This document shows, piece after piece, positions 1 through 12,800 of a DNA stretch of 64,000 nt. A program made the position numbers and the translations under genes. The stretch lies in NCBI GenBank assembly GCA_039654915.1, contig CM077595.1, positions 50,065,501-50,129,500 of the forward strand. Direction: 5' to 3'. The notes beneath the pieces were generated by a model that saw nothing but the letters and a program-made list of their open reading frames with translations, did no database searches and was not told the DNA's origin. The stretch's first letter is position 1. Each line of letters starts with the position of its first letter. This DNA is from Aquilaria yunnanensis (Eukaryota > Streptophyta > Magnoliopsida > Malvales > Thymelaeaceae).

Positions 1-736
1 AACCGAGGAGAGAGAGCGCATGAGTAAGATTCCATATGCCTCAGCAATTGGATCTATCATGTATGCCATGATATGTACTCGTCCCGATGTCTCATATGCT
101 TTGAGCATGACGAGTAGGTACCAATCGAACCCCGGTGAAAGTCACTGGACAGCTGTTAAGAACATCCTTAAGTACTTACGAAGGACTAAGGATGCATTCT
201 TGGTCTTTGGAGGTGAAGATGAGCTCGTTGTAAGGGGTTACACCGATGCAAGCTTCCAATCCGATAAGGATGATTTTAGATCGCAATCTGGTTATGTGTT
301 TTGTATTGGTGGTGGTGCTGTAAGCTGGAAGAGTTCAAAGCAAGAGACAGTAGCTGACTCTACAACAGAATCTGAGTACATTGCCGCCTCTGATGCTGCG
401 AAGGAGGCAGTTTGGATCAAGAAGTTCATCACTGAACTTGGAGTGGTTCCAAGCATTGTTGACCCGATAGAGCTCTATTGTGACAACAATGGAGCAATCG
501 CACAGGCTAAGGAACCTCGATCTCACCAGCGATCCAAACACATACTCCGACGCTATCATCTCATCAGGGAGATCATCGAGAGGGGTGATGTAAGGATATG
601 CAGGACTTCGACAGACAGCAACATTGCTGATCCACTGACAAAGCCCCTTACGCAGCAGAAGCATGATAGCCATTCTAGGTCCATCGGTATTAGATACATG
701 GATGATTGGCTTTTAGTGCAAGTGGGAGATTGTTAG
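1..736 (+). CDS. Copia polyprotein, C-terminal part (end of RT, RNase H), cut by window edge
   Basis: This is the 3' end of a Ty1/Copia polyprotein: the tail of the reverse transcriptase and the RNase H that removes the RNA strand during cDNA synthesis. The frame is open from the window edge and stops at the TAG at 734-736, inside the LTR. The RNase H signatures YTDASF, TTESEYIAASDAA and YCDNNGAIAQAKEPRSHQRS are visible. The last 238 residues match the C-terminus of the complete element at 55062-59033, and only one DNA difference was noticed (near 656). The two copies are therefore very young relatives. Confidence 0.93.
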   Translation, partial: TEERERMSKIPYASAIGSIMYAMICTRPDVSYALSMTSRYQSNPGESHWTAVKNILKYLRRTKDAFLVFGGEDELVVRGYTDASFQSDKDDFRSQSGYVFCIGGGAVSWKSSKQETVADSTTESEYIAASDAAKEAVWIKKFITELGVVPSIVDPIELYCDNNGAIAQAKEPRSHQRSKHILRRYHLIREIIERGDVRICRTSTDSNIADPLTKPLTQQKHDSHSRSIGIRYMDDWLLVQVGDC

Positions 737-2145
737 TATTGTGCCCAAAAAGCCAATCATGAGATGATTGTATTTTGCACATTGAGTCATGATATTTTAT
801 TGAGGCATTAATCCAGCAATTTTGTTTGTTGTTTTGTTTCTGCGTAACGTAATAAACATAATTGTAACCCTAGAATAATGATATTCTTAAATGTCCCTAG
901 TCTAGTATTATTGTGGAGCGGGTTGCAATAATACATAATGACTAGCATATGTGGAGACTAATATGAGATATGTAGTCTACATATGGGTACAAGTTGGAGA
1001 ACTTGTGTACTGGACCGACCCACCATGAGAACACTTCATGGATCGTTATATGAGTGTCATAAGTGATTCTCATAGTGATCATGGTATATGTAGTCCTTCG
1101 ACCTAAGATCATCAAGGTTCCCTACATGTGAGTCACATACTTTGATACTTTCCTTTGTTGCTCGTAACTGAGTGAACTTGAAGGAGGTCATTGGGTATGT
1201 CACATATCATGCGGAGGGATTTGTATGATCAAGATGGGATTTGTCCCTCCTATGTAACGGGAGTGATATCTTTGGGCCCCTTGATAGAGTAAGACTTAGA
1301 AAATGCATGGCCATGCTCCGATGAGTTGATATATGATATCAATGTCGTCAGTTTAATTTGGTCTACTCGGTAATCAAGAAACCGAAGATTGGGCTATACG
1401 AGAGTGACACATTCCATGTCTTGTGCTTAGTCTTGATATCTTGGACAAAGGGACAATGGCATATATCGGTGATGATCATAAAGGTTTAGTCGATTCACCG
1501 ACAATCTTGTCACTTGGGTAGCAATGATGTGTTGCTAGACACCGCTCATTGCTTATGATCATAAATGTGATTTATGATCATTGCCAACATGGCAAGAGCC
1601 TATTGGGTCGCACACGTAGAGCTATTTGGATCATTAGAGTGCATGGGCTAATTATTTGGGTTATGGTTTCACTTTAATTTCGTATTAATAATGGGCCAAG
1701 GAGTTGAGCCATTATTAAGCCCGAAATTAAATCCTAATTGGATTAGGGCTTTGAAACCCATTAGGCCTGGAAGTTGAGTCTCACTATAAATACAACTTTT
1801 AAGTGAGAAATTCGTAGGTCTCCTTGCCCTAGCCTCCCAAAAGGACAGCCACACTCTTCTCTTGCAATTCCTTGGAGGACGCAAGCTAGCACTGCGAGCG
1901 CAAGAGAAACGCATCTGCCGGGACGTGGTGGAAGCGTGGTGATCCCGAGAGGCTCGTGTGGATACCATAGAGAGCCTGAACACGTCAACTGTTCAGGTTT
2001 TGTGATTCGACTCTACAGTTGAGTGAGAGATCTCAACCGAAAATTAGGTATGAAATTTTCGAACACCCGGTTTACCCCGTTTCACTTGGATCCTGGAGGG
2101 TTTCGGTTAAATTCCGCTGCGCTGTTTGGCTCCCGAAACCCAACA
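731..2145 (+). repeat. Copia 3' LTR (1415 bp)
   Basis: The LTR begins TGTTAGTATTGTGCC and ends CCCGAAACCCAACA, and it directly follows the polypurine tract and stop of the preceding polyprotein. It matches the LTRs at 52119 and 59028 with few changes, for example one T lost near 770. A TATAAATA box lies at 1785-1792, which should mark U3/R. The base sequence following is ACATG; its partner TSD lies outside the window. Confidence 0.93.
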
Positions 2146-2252
2146 ACATGACGGATTTTTGGCTATTTTTCCATTAAGTCCCAGCTAGGTAAAGACCCAT
2201 ATGAAGATTCTTCTCTTATATTCTATAGGGGAAAGGGCTACCATAGGGGATG
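2146..2252. other. Short unassigned spacer
   Basis: About 107 bp lie between the Copia LTR and the start of the T1 LTR. I see no coding potential or repeat motif. It is probably the remaining target DNA of both insertions. Confidence 0.4.
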
Positions 2253-2307
2253 TGTTATCACCTCACAAAAATGGGAGAATTACAAAGTGTGGCATAATGG
2301 TTAAAAA

Positions 2308-5300
2308 TGTTGGGTTTCGGGAGCCAAACAAGCACAGCGGAATTTAATCGAAACCCTCCTAGATCCAAGTGAAATGGGGTAAACCGGGTGTTGAAAAATT
2401 TTCATACCTAATTTTCGGTTGAGATCTCTCACCCAACTGTAGAGTCAAATCACAAAACCTGAATAGTTGACGTGTTCAAGCTCCCTATGGTAACCACACG
2501 AGCCTCTCGGATCACCACGCTTCCACTGCGTCCCGGTAAATGCGTTTCTCTTGCTCTCGTAGTGCTAGCTCGCGTCCTCCAAGGAATTGCAAGAGAATAG
2601 TGCAACAGTCCTTTTAGGAGGCTAGGCAAGAAGCTACGAATTTTTCACTAAAAGTTGTATTTATAGTGAGACTCAACTTCCAGTCTAATGGGTTTCAAAG
2701 CCTTAATCCAATTAGGTTTTAATTTTGGGCTTAATAATGGCTCAACTTTTGGGCCCATTATTAATACGAAATTATTATTAAACCATAACCCAAATAATTA
2801 GCCCATGCACTCTAATGATCCAAATAGCTCTATATGTGTGACCCAATAGGCTCTTACCACTTTGGCAATGATCATAAATCACATTTATGATCATAAGCAA
2901 TGAGTGGTGTCTAGCAACACATCATTGCTACCCAAGTGACAAGAATGTCGGTGATTCGATTAAACCTTTATGATCATTACCGATATATGCCATTGTCCCT
3001 TTGTCCAAGATATCAAGACTAAGCATAAGACATGGAATGTGTCACTCTCCTTGTTACTACTCTAAGTATTTAAATACAGTGATCAATTTTAGTGAGCTCA
3101 AGCCCTAGGCAATCCATGTCCTGTAGGCCAAGCAGAACATGTGCACTATGTTTACCCAAGTGGCCCTCTTGGTCATTATGCAAAGATGTGTATATTGGTC
3201 CAACCATCACACACATATTCACATACAATTTCATCTAGAAGTGATGATGACAATGAAATTCTTTATTCCTGGCCAATATGAAATTTGAGTAAAATCCCCA
3301 AGTGCATGTACAATCATATGCACACATGAATGCTATTGGTGCGGATCTTTTTTTTCCAAACTTTCACACCATGTCCTACTCAAATTCTACCCATATTCTC
3401 CTATGCCCTAAAGGTTTTAAACCCTTTAATACCCTTAAAACTTCATAGGGAAATAGATTTGAGACATTAAATCCATCTAAGTTTACAATTATGGATCTTA
3501 CACTTAATCGGGTAAAAATGACCATATGAACAGTGCTCAGCAAAATCAGCTAACTTTGACAGCCCATAACTCTGGCTACAGGGCACCAAATCTAGTGATT
3601 CAAAAGCCAAGTTATTCCTCTTGAAGTTTTCTAAGTGTGGTTAAAATTTCATAGCCAGATTATTTATGTACAGAAAGTTATGGCAGCTGGAGTACAGGAT
3701 ACCAAATTTTAGCCACTATTGACCATTATGCCCATACAAAATTTCATAATATTCATACACTTCATTTCCAGGTGCAAAACCCACTTTGTAGTGTCCATAT
3801 ATGTTTTAAACACATGGAAAAACCATTCCCATGAATTTAGAGTCCTTCTAACAATCATTCATGAAAATTCCATCAAAACAACCCATAAACACCATATGGA
3901 CAGCATTGTATACACACTTCAAACAACACTCCATTGATCCATATATCCTTCTCACATTACACATACAACTTATCCAGATCATTTACATGCATTGATGCAC
4001 TACATACATGAAAATAACTTAGTTAATACGTACACTAAGCTTCTTGGAGAACTTCAAAAGCACTAAGCACTCTAGAAACTTGTAGGGACCAGCTGCTGCG
4101 TAAGGCAGAAAGTACCATTACTAAAAATATCTAATGTGCTCCAAAAATCATGAAACTTTCCAGTTTACAACTAAACATATGGGAGTTAATATATGTGAAA
4201 GTTCACATAAAAATTCACACGACAGCTATTATTTTTAATGCTCTCTTTCAGGTGCTCCTGAAATGGACAGAAAGGGGGTAAGTCTCTTTGAAGAAACTTA
4301 GTAAGGGCTTATCATTAGAAACTTGAATTCCCATCAACATACCTGAAATCCAAAGACATAAAGACACAAAAAAAATAGCACATATACAAAAATATGTCCA
4401 TCCAAATGCACAAACAAACAGAACACAACCAAATGCAATGCTGGCAGCAATACATAATTAGGGTTAGTCCTTAAACAATCAAATAAACAATATGTAATCA
4501 CTATGGCAGACCTCCTCAAGCTAATGCTTGGTCTTAGGAGGTTAATTGGTCTTAGTTAGTACAAACTTGGGCTCTAGAAACCCCTGTAAACACTGCCATC
4601 TTAGTGCATGAAAAACAGTAAGGCTGGAACCTTGTTCATGCACTCCCCCTTAACCCATACTTGGTTCCTTGAGCTTTTTGCTCTCTTCCACGCATGGTCA
4701 TAGCTTCATGGATGCTTGATCATCATCCTAAGACAGTAAACAACCATGAAACATGAAGATAAAACCCTTACCTATGCTGTGAAGGCTGAAATCTTCAAGA
4801 GATACACAATAAACCTGAAAACTAGGGTTTTTCTCTTTCTTGTTGCATCTGATTGCCTTCCTTTGTGATTTCTTGCGAGATTGAGCTATGGTGGCTATGG
4901 AAGCTTATGGAGGAGCTAAGGAACAGGTTGTGCCTGGTGGGGGATGAAAATGGGCAGGAAATGGCAAGAAATCATGATATTTTACTTGACTTGATTAGTT
5001 TAGCCTTAACTCTCATTTAGGTCACTATAAGTATATCTTAAACAAAGACTTTACCTTATAACCTGGAAATAAAATGATGGGATAATGCTAGAAATGGCCA
5101 CCTTTGACTCTTGTGAAAAATCATCCCATCCTTAAGTTATTTATGTGAACAATTGTACACCTAGTTCTCCTAGGGTCTTGAATAATGGCTTTTCTTTCCT
5201 TTATGCAATTCAACCTCCAAAAATTACTTCCATACGATTCAAATCCTTCCAAATCTATCTTTTAGAGTTGTACAATTGAGTACCCAAGTCTTGAAATCTT

Positions 5301-6179
5301 GCAATAAGGCCCATAGATCACTTATAAAACAAGCAATCCTGTAGGGCTTCCTTTAGTACCAAGTAACCATTGTAATCTTTTAGGGAGGTGTAGATTATTC
5401 ACTTTACCCCTCACATTTCATTCACTATGGTGAAAATTATGCTATATAATGGTTTATAATCATTATGCCTTTATACTGTAATTTTCCCATTTGTTGAGGT
5501 GGTAACACTCCTATAGCCCAATCTTTGGTTTCTTGATTACCGAGTAGACTAACCTAAACTAATGACATTGATATTGTATATCAACTCATCCGAGCATGGC
5601 CATGCATTTTCTAAGTCTCACTCTACCAAGGGGCCCGAAGATATCACTCCTATTACATAGGAGGGACAAATCCCATCTTCATCATACAAATCCCTCCGCA
5701 TGATATGTGACGTACCCAATGACCTCCTTCAAGTTCACTCAGTCACGAGCAACAAAAGGAAGTATCAAAGTATGTGACTCACATGTAGGGAACTTTGATG
5801 ATCTTACGTCAAAGGACTACATATACCATGATCACTATGAGAATCACTTATAACACTCATATAACAATCCATGAAGTAGTCTCATGGTGGGTCGGTCCAG
5901 TAACAAGTTCTCCAACTTGTACCCATATATAGACTACGTATCTCATATTAGTCTCCACATATGCTAGTCGTTATGTATCATTGAAACCCGCTCCACAATA
6001 ATACTAGACTGGGGACATTTAAGAATATCATTATTCTAGGGTTACAATTATGTTTATTACATTACACAGAAACAAAACAACAAGCATAATTGCTGGATTA
6101 ATGTCTTAATAAAATATCATGACTCAATGTGCAAAAAATACAATCATCTCATGATTGCCTTTTGGGCACAACACTAACA
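2308..6179 (-). mobile_element. Reverse-oriented Copia solo LTR, itself interrupted
   Basis: Read on the minus strand this is a Copia LTR beginning TGTTAGTGTTGTGCC (at 6179) and ending CCCGAAACCCAACA (at 2308). It is split by a foreign LTR at 3052-5507; the two Copia pieces sum to about 1411 bp, the normal length. Flanks AAAAA at 2303-2307 and AAAAA at 6180-6184 fit a 5-bp TSD, although the sequence is low-complexity. With no internal region it is a solo LTR, the usual product of recombination between the two LTRs of one element. Confidence 0.88.
3052..5507 (-). mobile_element. Solo LTR (2456 bp) of a T1-related element, TSD CTCCT
   Basis: The boundaries are TGTTACTAC at 3052 and GGTAACA at 5507, flanked by identical CTCCT at 3047-3051 and 5508-5512. 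It sits inside a Copia LTR whose sequence resumes exactly after the TSD. On the minus strand it is homologous to the first ~2.4 kb of the T1 LTR but lacks the last ~1.6 kb except for its end. No coding region was recognised, and no primer site or internal domain, so it is a solo LTR. Confidence 0.87.
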
Positions 6180-9100
6180 AAAAAACTATTATATTGTATA
6201 ATTCTCACCATAGTGATTGAAGTGTGAGGGTAAAGGGCATGATCAACACATCCTTAAAAGTGTTCTAAGTTCGTAACTTGGTCCCCAAGAAAAGCCTTAA
6301 GAATTGCTTGTTTTTCAAGCAACTTATGGACTTTTCTATAAGGTTTTGGAAATTCGGGTACTCAATTACAAAACTCCCAAGAAAGAGCTTTGGTGAGTTA
6401 CGAGAAGGATATGAAAGGTATCAAAGTGCTATTGGAGGGACCAAAATGCTTATGGAAGAAAATTGTGGACAATGAAAAGCATAAATGGCTTTAAGGACTT
6501 AAGTGTCATAGAGTAGGCCTTTGGATGTCTATGTCTTTGACTTAAGTCAAATGGACACATTTTGGAGTTATCCTACTCAACAAAAGGCAGCCTAAGCAAG
6601 ATAAGGATTGTCAAATGTGGGCCAAGAGATTAAGACTAAGAAACCATAGTCTTGTAGCAAGAAAAATGACATAAAGCATGGTTAAGGCTAGTTAAGTGTG
6701 TTTTGTGCACAAAGTCTTTATAAGTGGTTGTCTTTGTCTTTCTCTCCCACATTTGGTCTCTTCCAGCAGTAAAAATGTAGCCCTTCCCCCTCCATACTTC
6801 GTCCATAGCCACCATACCTCCAAGCTTGAAGCTAGAAGCAATTGAAAGCAAGAAAGGGCAATTGGAAGCTATTTGGTGCTAAGACTAGAGTGCACCTAGG
6901 ATCAAGCTCCAATTTTGGCATACACTCAAGGTAAGGAGTTCTATTCCACTCATGGAATGTTTACTATATTTTCAATCATCCATGGAGCTAGGGCCGGGCT
7001 TGGAAGAGAGCTATGAGCTTGATGGACCAAGCTCAATGAGGGGAATGTACTTAGTGAAGGTTTTTTGACCTAGTGTGAAGTGCACAGTGATGGCAGCAAA
7101 TTTAAGAGTTTCTAAAGCTCAAAGTTAGTACTAATTAGTGTTAAAACTCTCCTAAGACCAAGCTTATGCTTGAGGAGGGCTGCCATAGTGATTTGCTTAT
7201 GTTTATTGCATGTCCAATGGACTAACCAATGGATATTATTGCTCCTGCATGCATATGGTTGTTCTTTGTGTTTAGTTGCTGCATTTGGATGCTCTATATT
7301 TCATATTTGCATTGTGTTTTCTTGTGTTTTAGTGTGTTTTAGTGTCTTTGGAAGCAGGTGATACTAAGGGTTACATTACCTTAAGAGTATAAGTGTTCTC
7401 CTTACTAAGTTTCACGATGAAACCTACTCCCCTCAAATCTGCCCATTTCAGGCCCAGCAGAAAGATCACATTCAAATTAAACATTTTGGTTTGAGTTTTG
7501 ATCTGAAATTTCAAATATTTTAACTCCCATGTATCTAGTTGTGATCTGGAAATTTTGGTGATTTTAGGAGAACATTTGGTATTTTTAGTAATGGTGCTTA
7601 AGGTACTATGCAAAAGCTGTCCAGCATCCTGTTTCTAGAGTGCATTGTGTCTAAAGCTCTCCCGTAACTTGGGTTCATGTTTTAGCTTAGTTCATACCAT
7701 TATGTAGTGCATGGATGCATGTACATTTAAGACATGTAAAGTTGAAACAAGTATGTGATTTGAGGACTGCTTTGCTATATATGTGCATAAGTTGTCTAAG
7801 TCTGAATGATAGGCTGCTTGTTTGTAAATTCTGTTTTGGCCACATAAAGCTACTAGACACAATAGTACATAATTACTATATGTATTGGAAATGTATGAGA
7901 TAGCCTTGGAGGGCTTACCCCTTGTGAATGAAGTCTTTGCATACTTATGAAATTTTGTATGAGCAAAATGGTCATAAAGTGACCAAAATTTTTACTCTGC
8001 ACTCAAAGTTCTATATCTCCTTATGTAGAATGAATATTCTTATGAAACTTTAACCATATTTAGAGGGAATCAATATGTTTAACTGGGCTTCAAAATTTCT
8101 ACATTTGGAGCCCTGTAGCCAAAGTTATGATGTTCCAAAATTAGCTGAGTTATTGTTCATTTGGTTAGAATTTTGTAACCAACTTAAAAAATCTATAAGT
8201 TGGCCCATGGATGGGCTATTGATGTAAAAGAAAATTTCTTGGTTTGGTTTAAGTCTCTACTTAATAATGAAGCAGAGAAAATAAAGGGTACATGGCTAGA
8301 TTAATACAGTTTTTTGGATGGAATTTATGGGTGTAATGGCTGGTTACTTAAACTTAACAAGATTGCCTAATGTGTGGTAGCCAAGATTAAGACTTGTGCT
8401 AGTGTTTTCCTTCCTTGCTGCCAAGGTGTGCATAAAATGTGAATATGTGTGTCACGGTTGGACAAATATGCATGCATTTAGATTGTGCCCAAGAGGGCCA
8501 CTTGGGTATGCACATTAAGGGTATTATTCTGATGGCCTGTAGAACATACCAAACCTAGGAGTTTCAAATTCACAATTTTGGCACCATAATTAGACTACCC
8601 TGGGATGGTTAACAGGATGACCAAGGCTAAAAGAACCTAGAGGCTATGTAATGGGCTATGTGTGCATTAAGCATTGTGGTGAGCTAGCTAGTTCACTTTC
8701 AGCAAGCATGAGGGTTTTTGACAAGCATGGCCAAACTTGCTCAACTACCTAGAGCTCTATGTTAAATTGAACTTAAATGAAGTGATCACTCACAAAATTG
8801 AAAGAAAATGCATGCCTGCTATGTTAAGTGAAACTGTGTGTGTGGTGTGTGCGTTTGCATGCTTATTTGAATGTGTGCATGTGCTAACCCTTAATTTGTA
8901 TATATAATTATCTTGTATTATGTTGTATATACTACCTTTTTTGTCTTTTTTGTCTTTAATTGTAAGTTATTGAGCAAACATTGGAGGTTTACTTGTATAA
9001 GATTGTTATGAACATTATGATGGCACTAGGTGCCGAATTGGGTTCTTACTAAGTACCTATGTACTCATGCATTATTTTGCCTATTTTAGGTAAAGAACTA

Positions 9101-9942
9101 TAAGAGTGAAGGCCTAAGGAGCCTCCTAGAGAGGTCTATGTACAAAGAGGTATGCTTTGGACTCATGGCTTATGAAAAGGTACAAAGAGGTCTATGAAAA
9201 GTTCAGGAGATTAAACTAATGGTTGTGTTATGTGTGTTGGTTTGCAGGCCCTAATGGCCGCAGTGGGACTTGCTATGTTTGGATCCATCTTGGTATGGGT
9301 TAGAACTAGAAGAATAATAAGGTAACTATGGCCTATGTGTCAAGTGAAGGTGGAGGTTTAAGTGACAGTGGGCTTAGAGATAGCTATGCCATGTACCATG
9401 TAGACATCTAGTGACCCAAACTTTTGTTGTGTGTAATCTTCGGCCATGTAGTCCCTATTTGCCCAATTTTGATCCGTATATATCTATATGTAATTAATGG
9501 CAAGGGGACTTTGACCAGAATATGGCTTGTACTTTGTATGTACATAATGGGCTTAAGTAAGCCTTAAGGCACTAAGTATGGTAGGATAGGAAAAATGCAT
9601 GCATGGTTTGTAACCAAGTAAATTGGTGTGTATGCACATATGTTTGCGTGGATGTGTGTATGTGCTTATATGGCAAGTGCACCAAGTAGGCTTCAAGTAA
9701 GCCTCCTAAAGACACCAAGACACACACACCCACAATTCAAATACACACACATGCCCCAAATGCCCTAGTAAACCTCCTAGGTGCCCTGGTGCCTAAGGCA
9801 TGAACATGCCCTCCCTACACACTCAGCATTCCAAGGTAAGTCCACAACGCATACATTTACAAACCCACCTATGCTCATGCACCCCATATGCATTAAAAGA
9901 ATGGTAATAAGAATGGCTAAGTAAGTGCACTCATTGGAATGA

Positions 9943-10068
9943 CATATTAAATTGATAAGCTAATCTGTTAAGGTAGCAACTTAACATATCAAATTGATAA
10001 CCTAATTTGTTAAGGTAGCAACTTAACATATCAAGCTGACAACCTAATATGTTAAGGTGGTAACTTAA
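9943..10068 (+). repeat. Tandem repeat, 3 x 42 bp, near the end of the T1 LTR
   Basis: Three units start at 9943, 9985 and 10027 with CATATTAAATTGATAA, CATATCAAATTGATAA and CATATCAAGCTGACAA, each ending near GCAACTTAA or GTAACTTAA. The period is 42 bp with a few substitutions. Confidence 0.85.
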
Positions 10069-10214
10069 CCTATTAATCAGTCAATCCCACCTAAGTTGCA
10101 CCTAAGTTGGGGTTAAGAATCCTGGGATTCATGACCTAATCCACCATTTGATAGTTAAGCAACTAAACCTCCAAGAAAGTTTCAGGGTAAGGGTGAATTA
10201 GGTCCTAACAGTGT

Positions 10215-10226
10215 TGGTATCAAAGC
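10215..10226 (+). other. Primer binding site of T1 (tRNA-iMet type)
   Basis: TGGTATCAAAGC follows the LTR end after four bases. It differs by one base from the TGGTATCAGAGC site complementary to plant initiator tRNA-Met that is seen intact in two other elements of this window. It sets the orientation and the LTR end of T1. Confidence 0.75.
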
Positions 10227-10308
10227 TTAAGGTTGTATAGGGCCTTAAAGGTTTGTTAGGCTAATTTCCACTATGATACATAACCATTCTTATGTTTTGC
10301 AGGAATAA

Positions 10309-11508
10309 ATGGCTAGAGGCAGAAATAGAGAAATATGAAACCAAATTAGTTATAGGGTTGATCAGTTACTCAGTCAACAGCTTGAAAATAGGGAGGTGGC
10401 TAAAAGGAGAACAAGACTACCTAATATGGCGATAAAGCCTGAACCCAGTGTGCAGGGTCAGCACAAAATGGAATATATGATGGAAATGTTGCAAGCTACC
10501 ATTGCTCAACTCGTAGTAGGCATGCAAGCTCTTACTTGGGGTTAGGCCCAAGCACCTAGAGACATTTACTATTGATGAAGAACAAGAAGATGAAGAAATA
10601 ATAGAAAGAAGTCCAGGAAAAGAACCAACAAGAGAAAATCATGCCAGCAAACTTGGAGATGAAGAACAAGAACAAGATGATCAAAGGAGAAACCCAAGGG
10701 GAAGAAAACTAAGATTAGAAATCAGAAGAAGTAATGAAGGAGGACAACTATGCACTAATGCTGGGAAAATGGAGCTAGTCTTAAAAAGCTCAAAAGAGGT
10801 AACTTCTCAAAGAAAGATAAAAACTCTTGAAAGAAAAAGAGAGACCAATAAAGAAAGGTTTAAGGGAAGGCCAGCTAGAAGGCTTTCTAGTACTTAATCC
10901 CTTAGTGTTTAAGGGTAGTGGTGATCCAGAAGAGGCTAAGTTTTGGATTTACTAGATAGAGAAAGTATTTGAAACAATGGAAGTTACATCCACCCAAAAG
11001 GTGTTGCTAGCCACCTTTAAGTTGGAAGGCAATGTAAAGCTTTGGTGAAGAATAGTACAAAGGGCATATATGAGCAAGAACGAAAGAAAACCTACAAGAA
11101 AGAAAAAACCTATAAGGTGGGCTGAGTTCCACCAAGTATTCCAACAACAGTATGTTAGTGAAGCTTTCAAAGATCAAAAACAAGTAGAGTTCGATTTACT
11201 GGAATATGGGAACATGTTAGTTAGGGAATATGAACACAAGTTCAGTAGTCTCTTCAGATATGCTCCTCACTATGATGGATAAGAAGAACTAAGCACCAAG
11301 AGGTTCATCAAAGGACTGAGGCTTGAATTGTGACAGATATTAAGGGCTACTGGCATCAAAACTTATTATGAGGTTGTTGAAAGGGCTTTGACATTAAAGT
11401 AGGAATTTCAGCATCCTACACCAGGAAACATCAATGGGGCTCCTATGGGACATCAAAGTGGAAGGAAAATAGTCAGGGATAGGTTGGGAAAGGCTGAAAT
11501 GGCTAGAG
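10309..11508 (+). pseudogene. T1 gag remnant
   Basis: The ATG at 10309 is followed by a stop after nine codons, and more stops and shifts occur later. The capsid-type retrotransposon gag region is still readable: KVLLATFKLEGNVKLW, then an open stretch at 11070-11282 with EFHQVFQQQYVSEAFKDQK and YEHKFSSLFRYAPHY, then KRFIKGL. This pattern is that of chromovirus-type Gypsy gag, the structural protein of the virus-like particle. No zinc knuckle or pol follows, because the Copia LTR at 11509 cuts the element. It is clearly non-functional. Confidence 0.85.
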
Positions 11509-12800
11509 TGTTAGTGTTGTGCCCAAAAGCCGATCAAGAGATGATTGTATTTTTCCACATTGAGTTATGATATTTTATTAAGGCATTAATCCAGCAATTA
11601 TGGTTTGTTGTTTTGTTTCTGCGTAACGTAACAAACATAACTGTAACCCTAAAATAATGATATTCTTAAACGTCCCTAGTTTAGTATTATTGTGGAGCGG
11701 GTTGCAATAATACATAACGACTAGCATATGTGGAGACTAATATGAGATACGTAGTCTACATATGGGTACAAGTTGGAGAACTTCTGTACTGGACCGACCC
11801 ACCATGGGAACACTATAGGGATCGTTATATGAATGTCATAAGTGATTCTCATAGTGATTCTCATAGTGATCATGGTATATGTAGACCTTCAACCTAAGAT
11901 CATCAAGGTTCCCTACATGTGAGTTACATACTTTGATACTTTCCTTTGTTGCTCATAACTGAGTGAACTTGAAGGAGGTCATTGGGTATGTCACATATCA
12001 TGTGGAGGGATTTGTATGATCAAGATCGGATTTGTCCCTCCTATGTAACGGGAGTGATATCTTCGGGCCCCTTGATACAATTAGACTTAGAAAAACGCAT
12101 GGCCAAGCTCGGATGAGTTGATATACGATATCAATGTCATCAGTTTAAGTTGGTCTACTTGGTAATCAAGAAACCAAATATTGGGTTATACGAGAGTGAC
12201 ACATTCCATGTCTCGTGCTTAGTCTTGATATCTTGGAGAAAGGGACAATGGCATATATCGGTGATGATCATAAAGGTTTAGTCGAATACCGACAATCTTG
12301 TCACTTGGGTAGCAATAATGTGTTGCTAGACACCGCTCATTGCTTATGATCATAAATGTGATCTATGATCATTGCCAACATGGTAAGAGCTTATTGGGTC
12401 GTACACATAGAGCTATTCGGATCATTAGAGTGCATGGGCTAATTATTTGGGTTATGGTTCCACTTTAATTTTGTATTAATAATGGGCCCAAGAGTTGAGC
12501 CATTATTAAGCCCAAAATTAAAGCCTTGGAGGACGCAAGCTAGCATTGCGAGCGCAAGAAAAATGCATCTGTCGGGATGTGGTGGAAGTGTGGTGATCCC
12601 GAGAGGCTCGTATGGATACCATAGAGAGCTTGAACACGTCAACTGTTCAGGTTTTGTGATTCGACTCTACAGCTGAGTGAGAGATCTCAACCGAAAATTA
12701 GGCATAAAAATTTTCGAACACACGGTTTACCCTGTTTCACTTGGATCCTAGAGGGTTTCGGTTAAATTCCGCTGTGCTGGTTGGCTCCCGAAACCCAACA
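11509..12800 (+). mobile_element. Copia LTR (1292 bp) without TSD, TATA region deleted
   Basis: It starts TGTTAGTGTTGTGCC and ends CCCGAAACCCAACA. Compared with the 1415-bp copies it lacks about 124 bp around 12523, including the TATAAATA box and the start of the transcribed region. The flanks TAGAG (11504-11508) and AACCC (12801-12805) are not a TSD. The left side is T1 gag and the right side is exon 4 of a Tat antisense gene, so the LTR joins two unrelated elements. Confidence 0.88.

Larger units (their letters stand above)
2253..10210 (+). mobile_element. Long LTR of Gypsy element T1 (Tekay/Del-like), interrupted
   Basis: The LTR starts TGTTATCACCTC at 2253 and ends GGTCCTAACA at 10210, four bases before an iMet-type primer site. 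Without the reverse Copia solo LTR inserted at 2308-6179 it is about 4.08 kb, a length usual for the Tekay/Del lineage. Its first half (2253-2307 plus 6185 to about 8575) is the reverse complement of the solo LTR at 3052-5507: both contain the blocks around the TATCACCTC start, CACCATAGTGA, and the AAGACCAAGC...GAGGAGG...TGCCATAGTGATT stretch. From about 8575 to 10210 there is no counterpart in that shorter copy. No ORF in this stretch resembles a known protein. The lineage name is an inference from LTR length, primer site and gag. Confidence 0.72.

Noticed and set aside
335..673. 112-residue minus ORF opposite the Copia RNase H (also at 58632-58970)
   Set aside because: It is a shadow frame of a conserved coding region with no motif of its own.
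1669..1988. Minus-strand ORFs of 104 and 75 residues repeated in every Copia LTR
   Set aside because: They recur at 17503, 53058 and 59967 only because the LTR is repeated. They cover the TATA and transcription-start region in antisense and show no protein motif.
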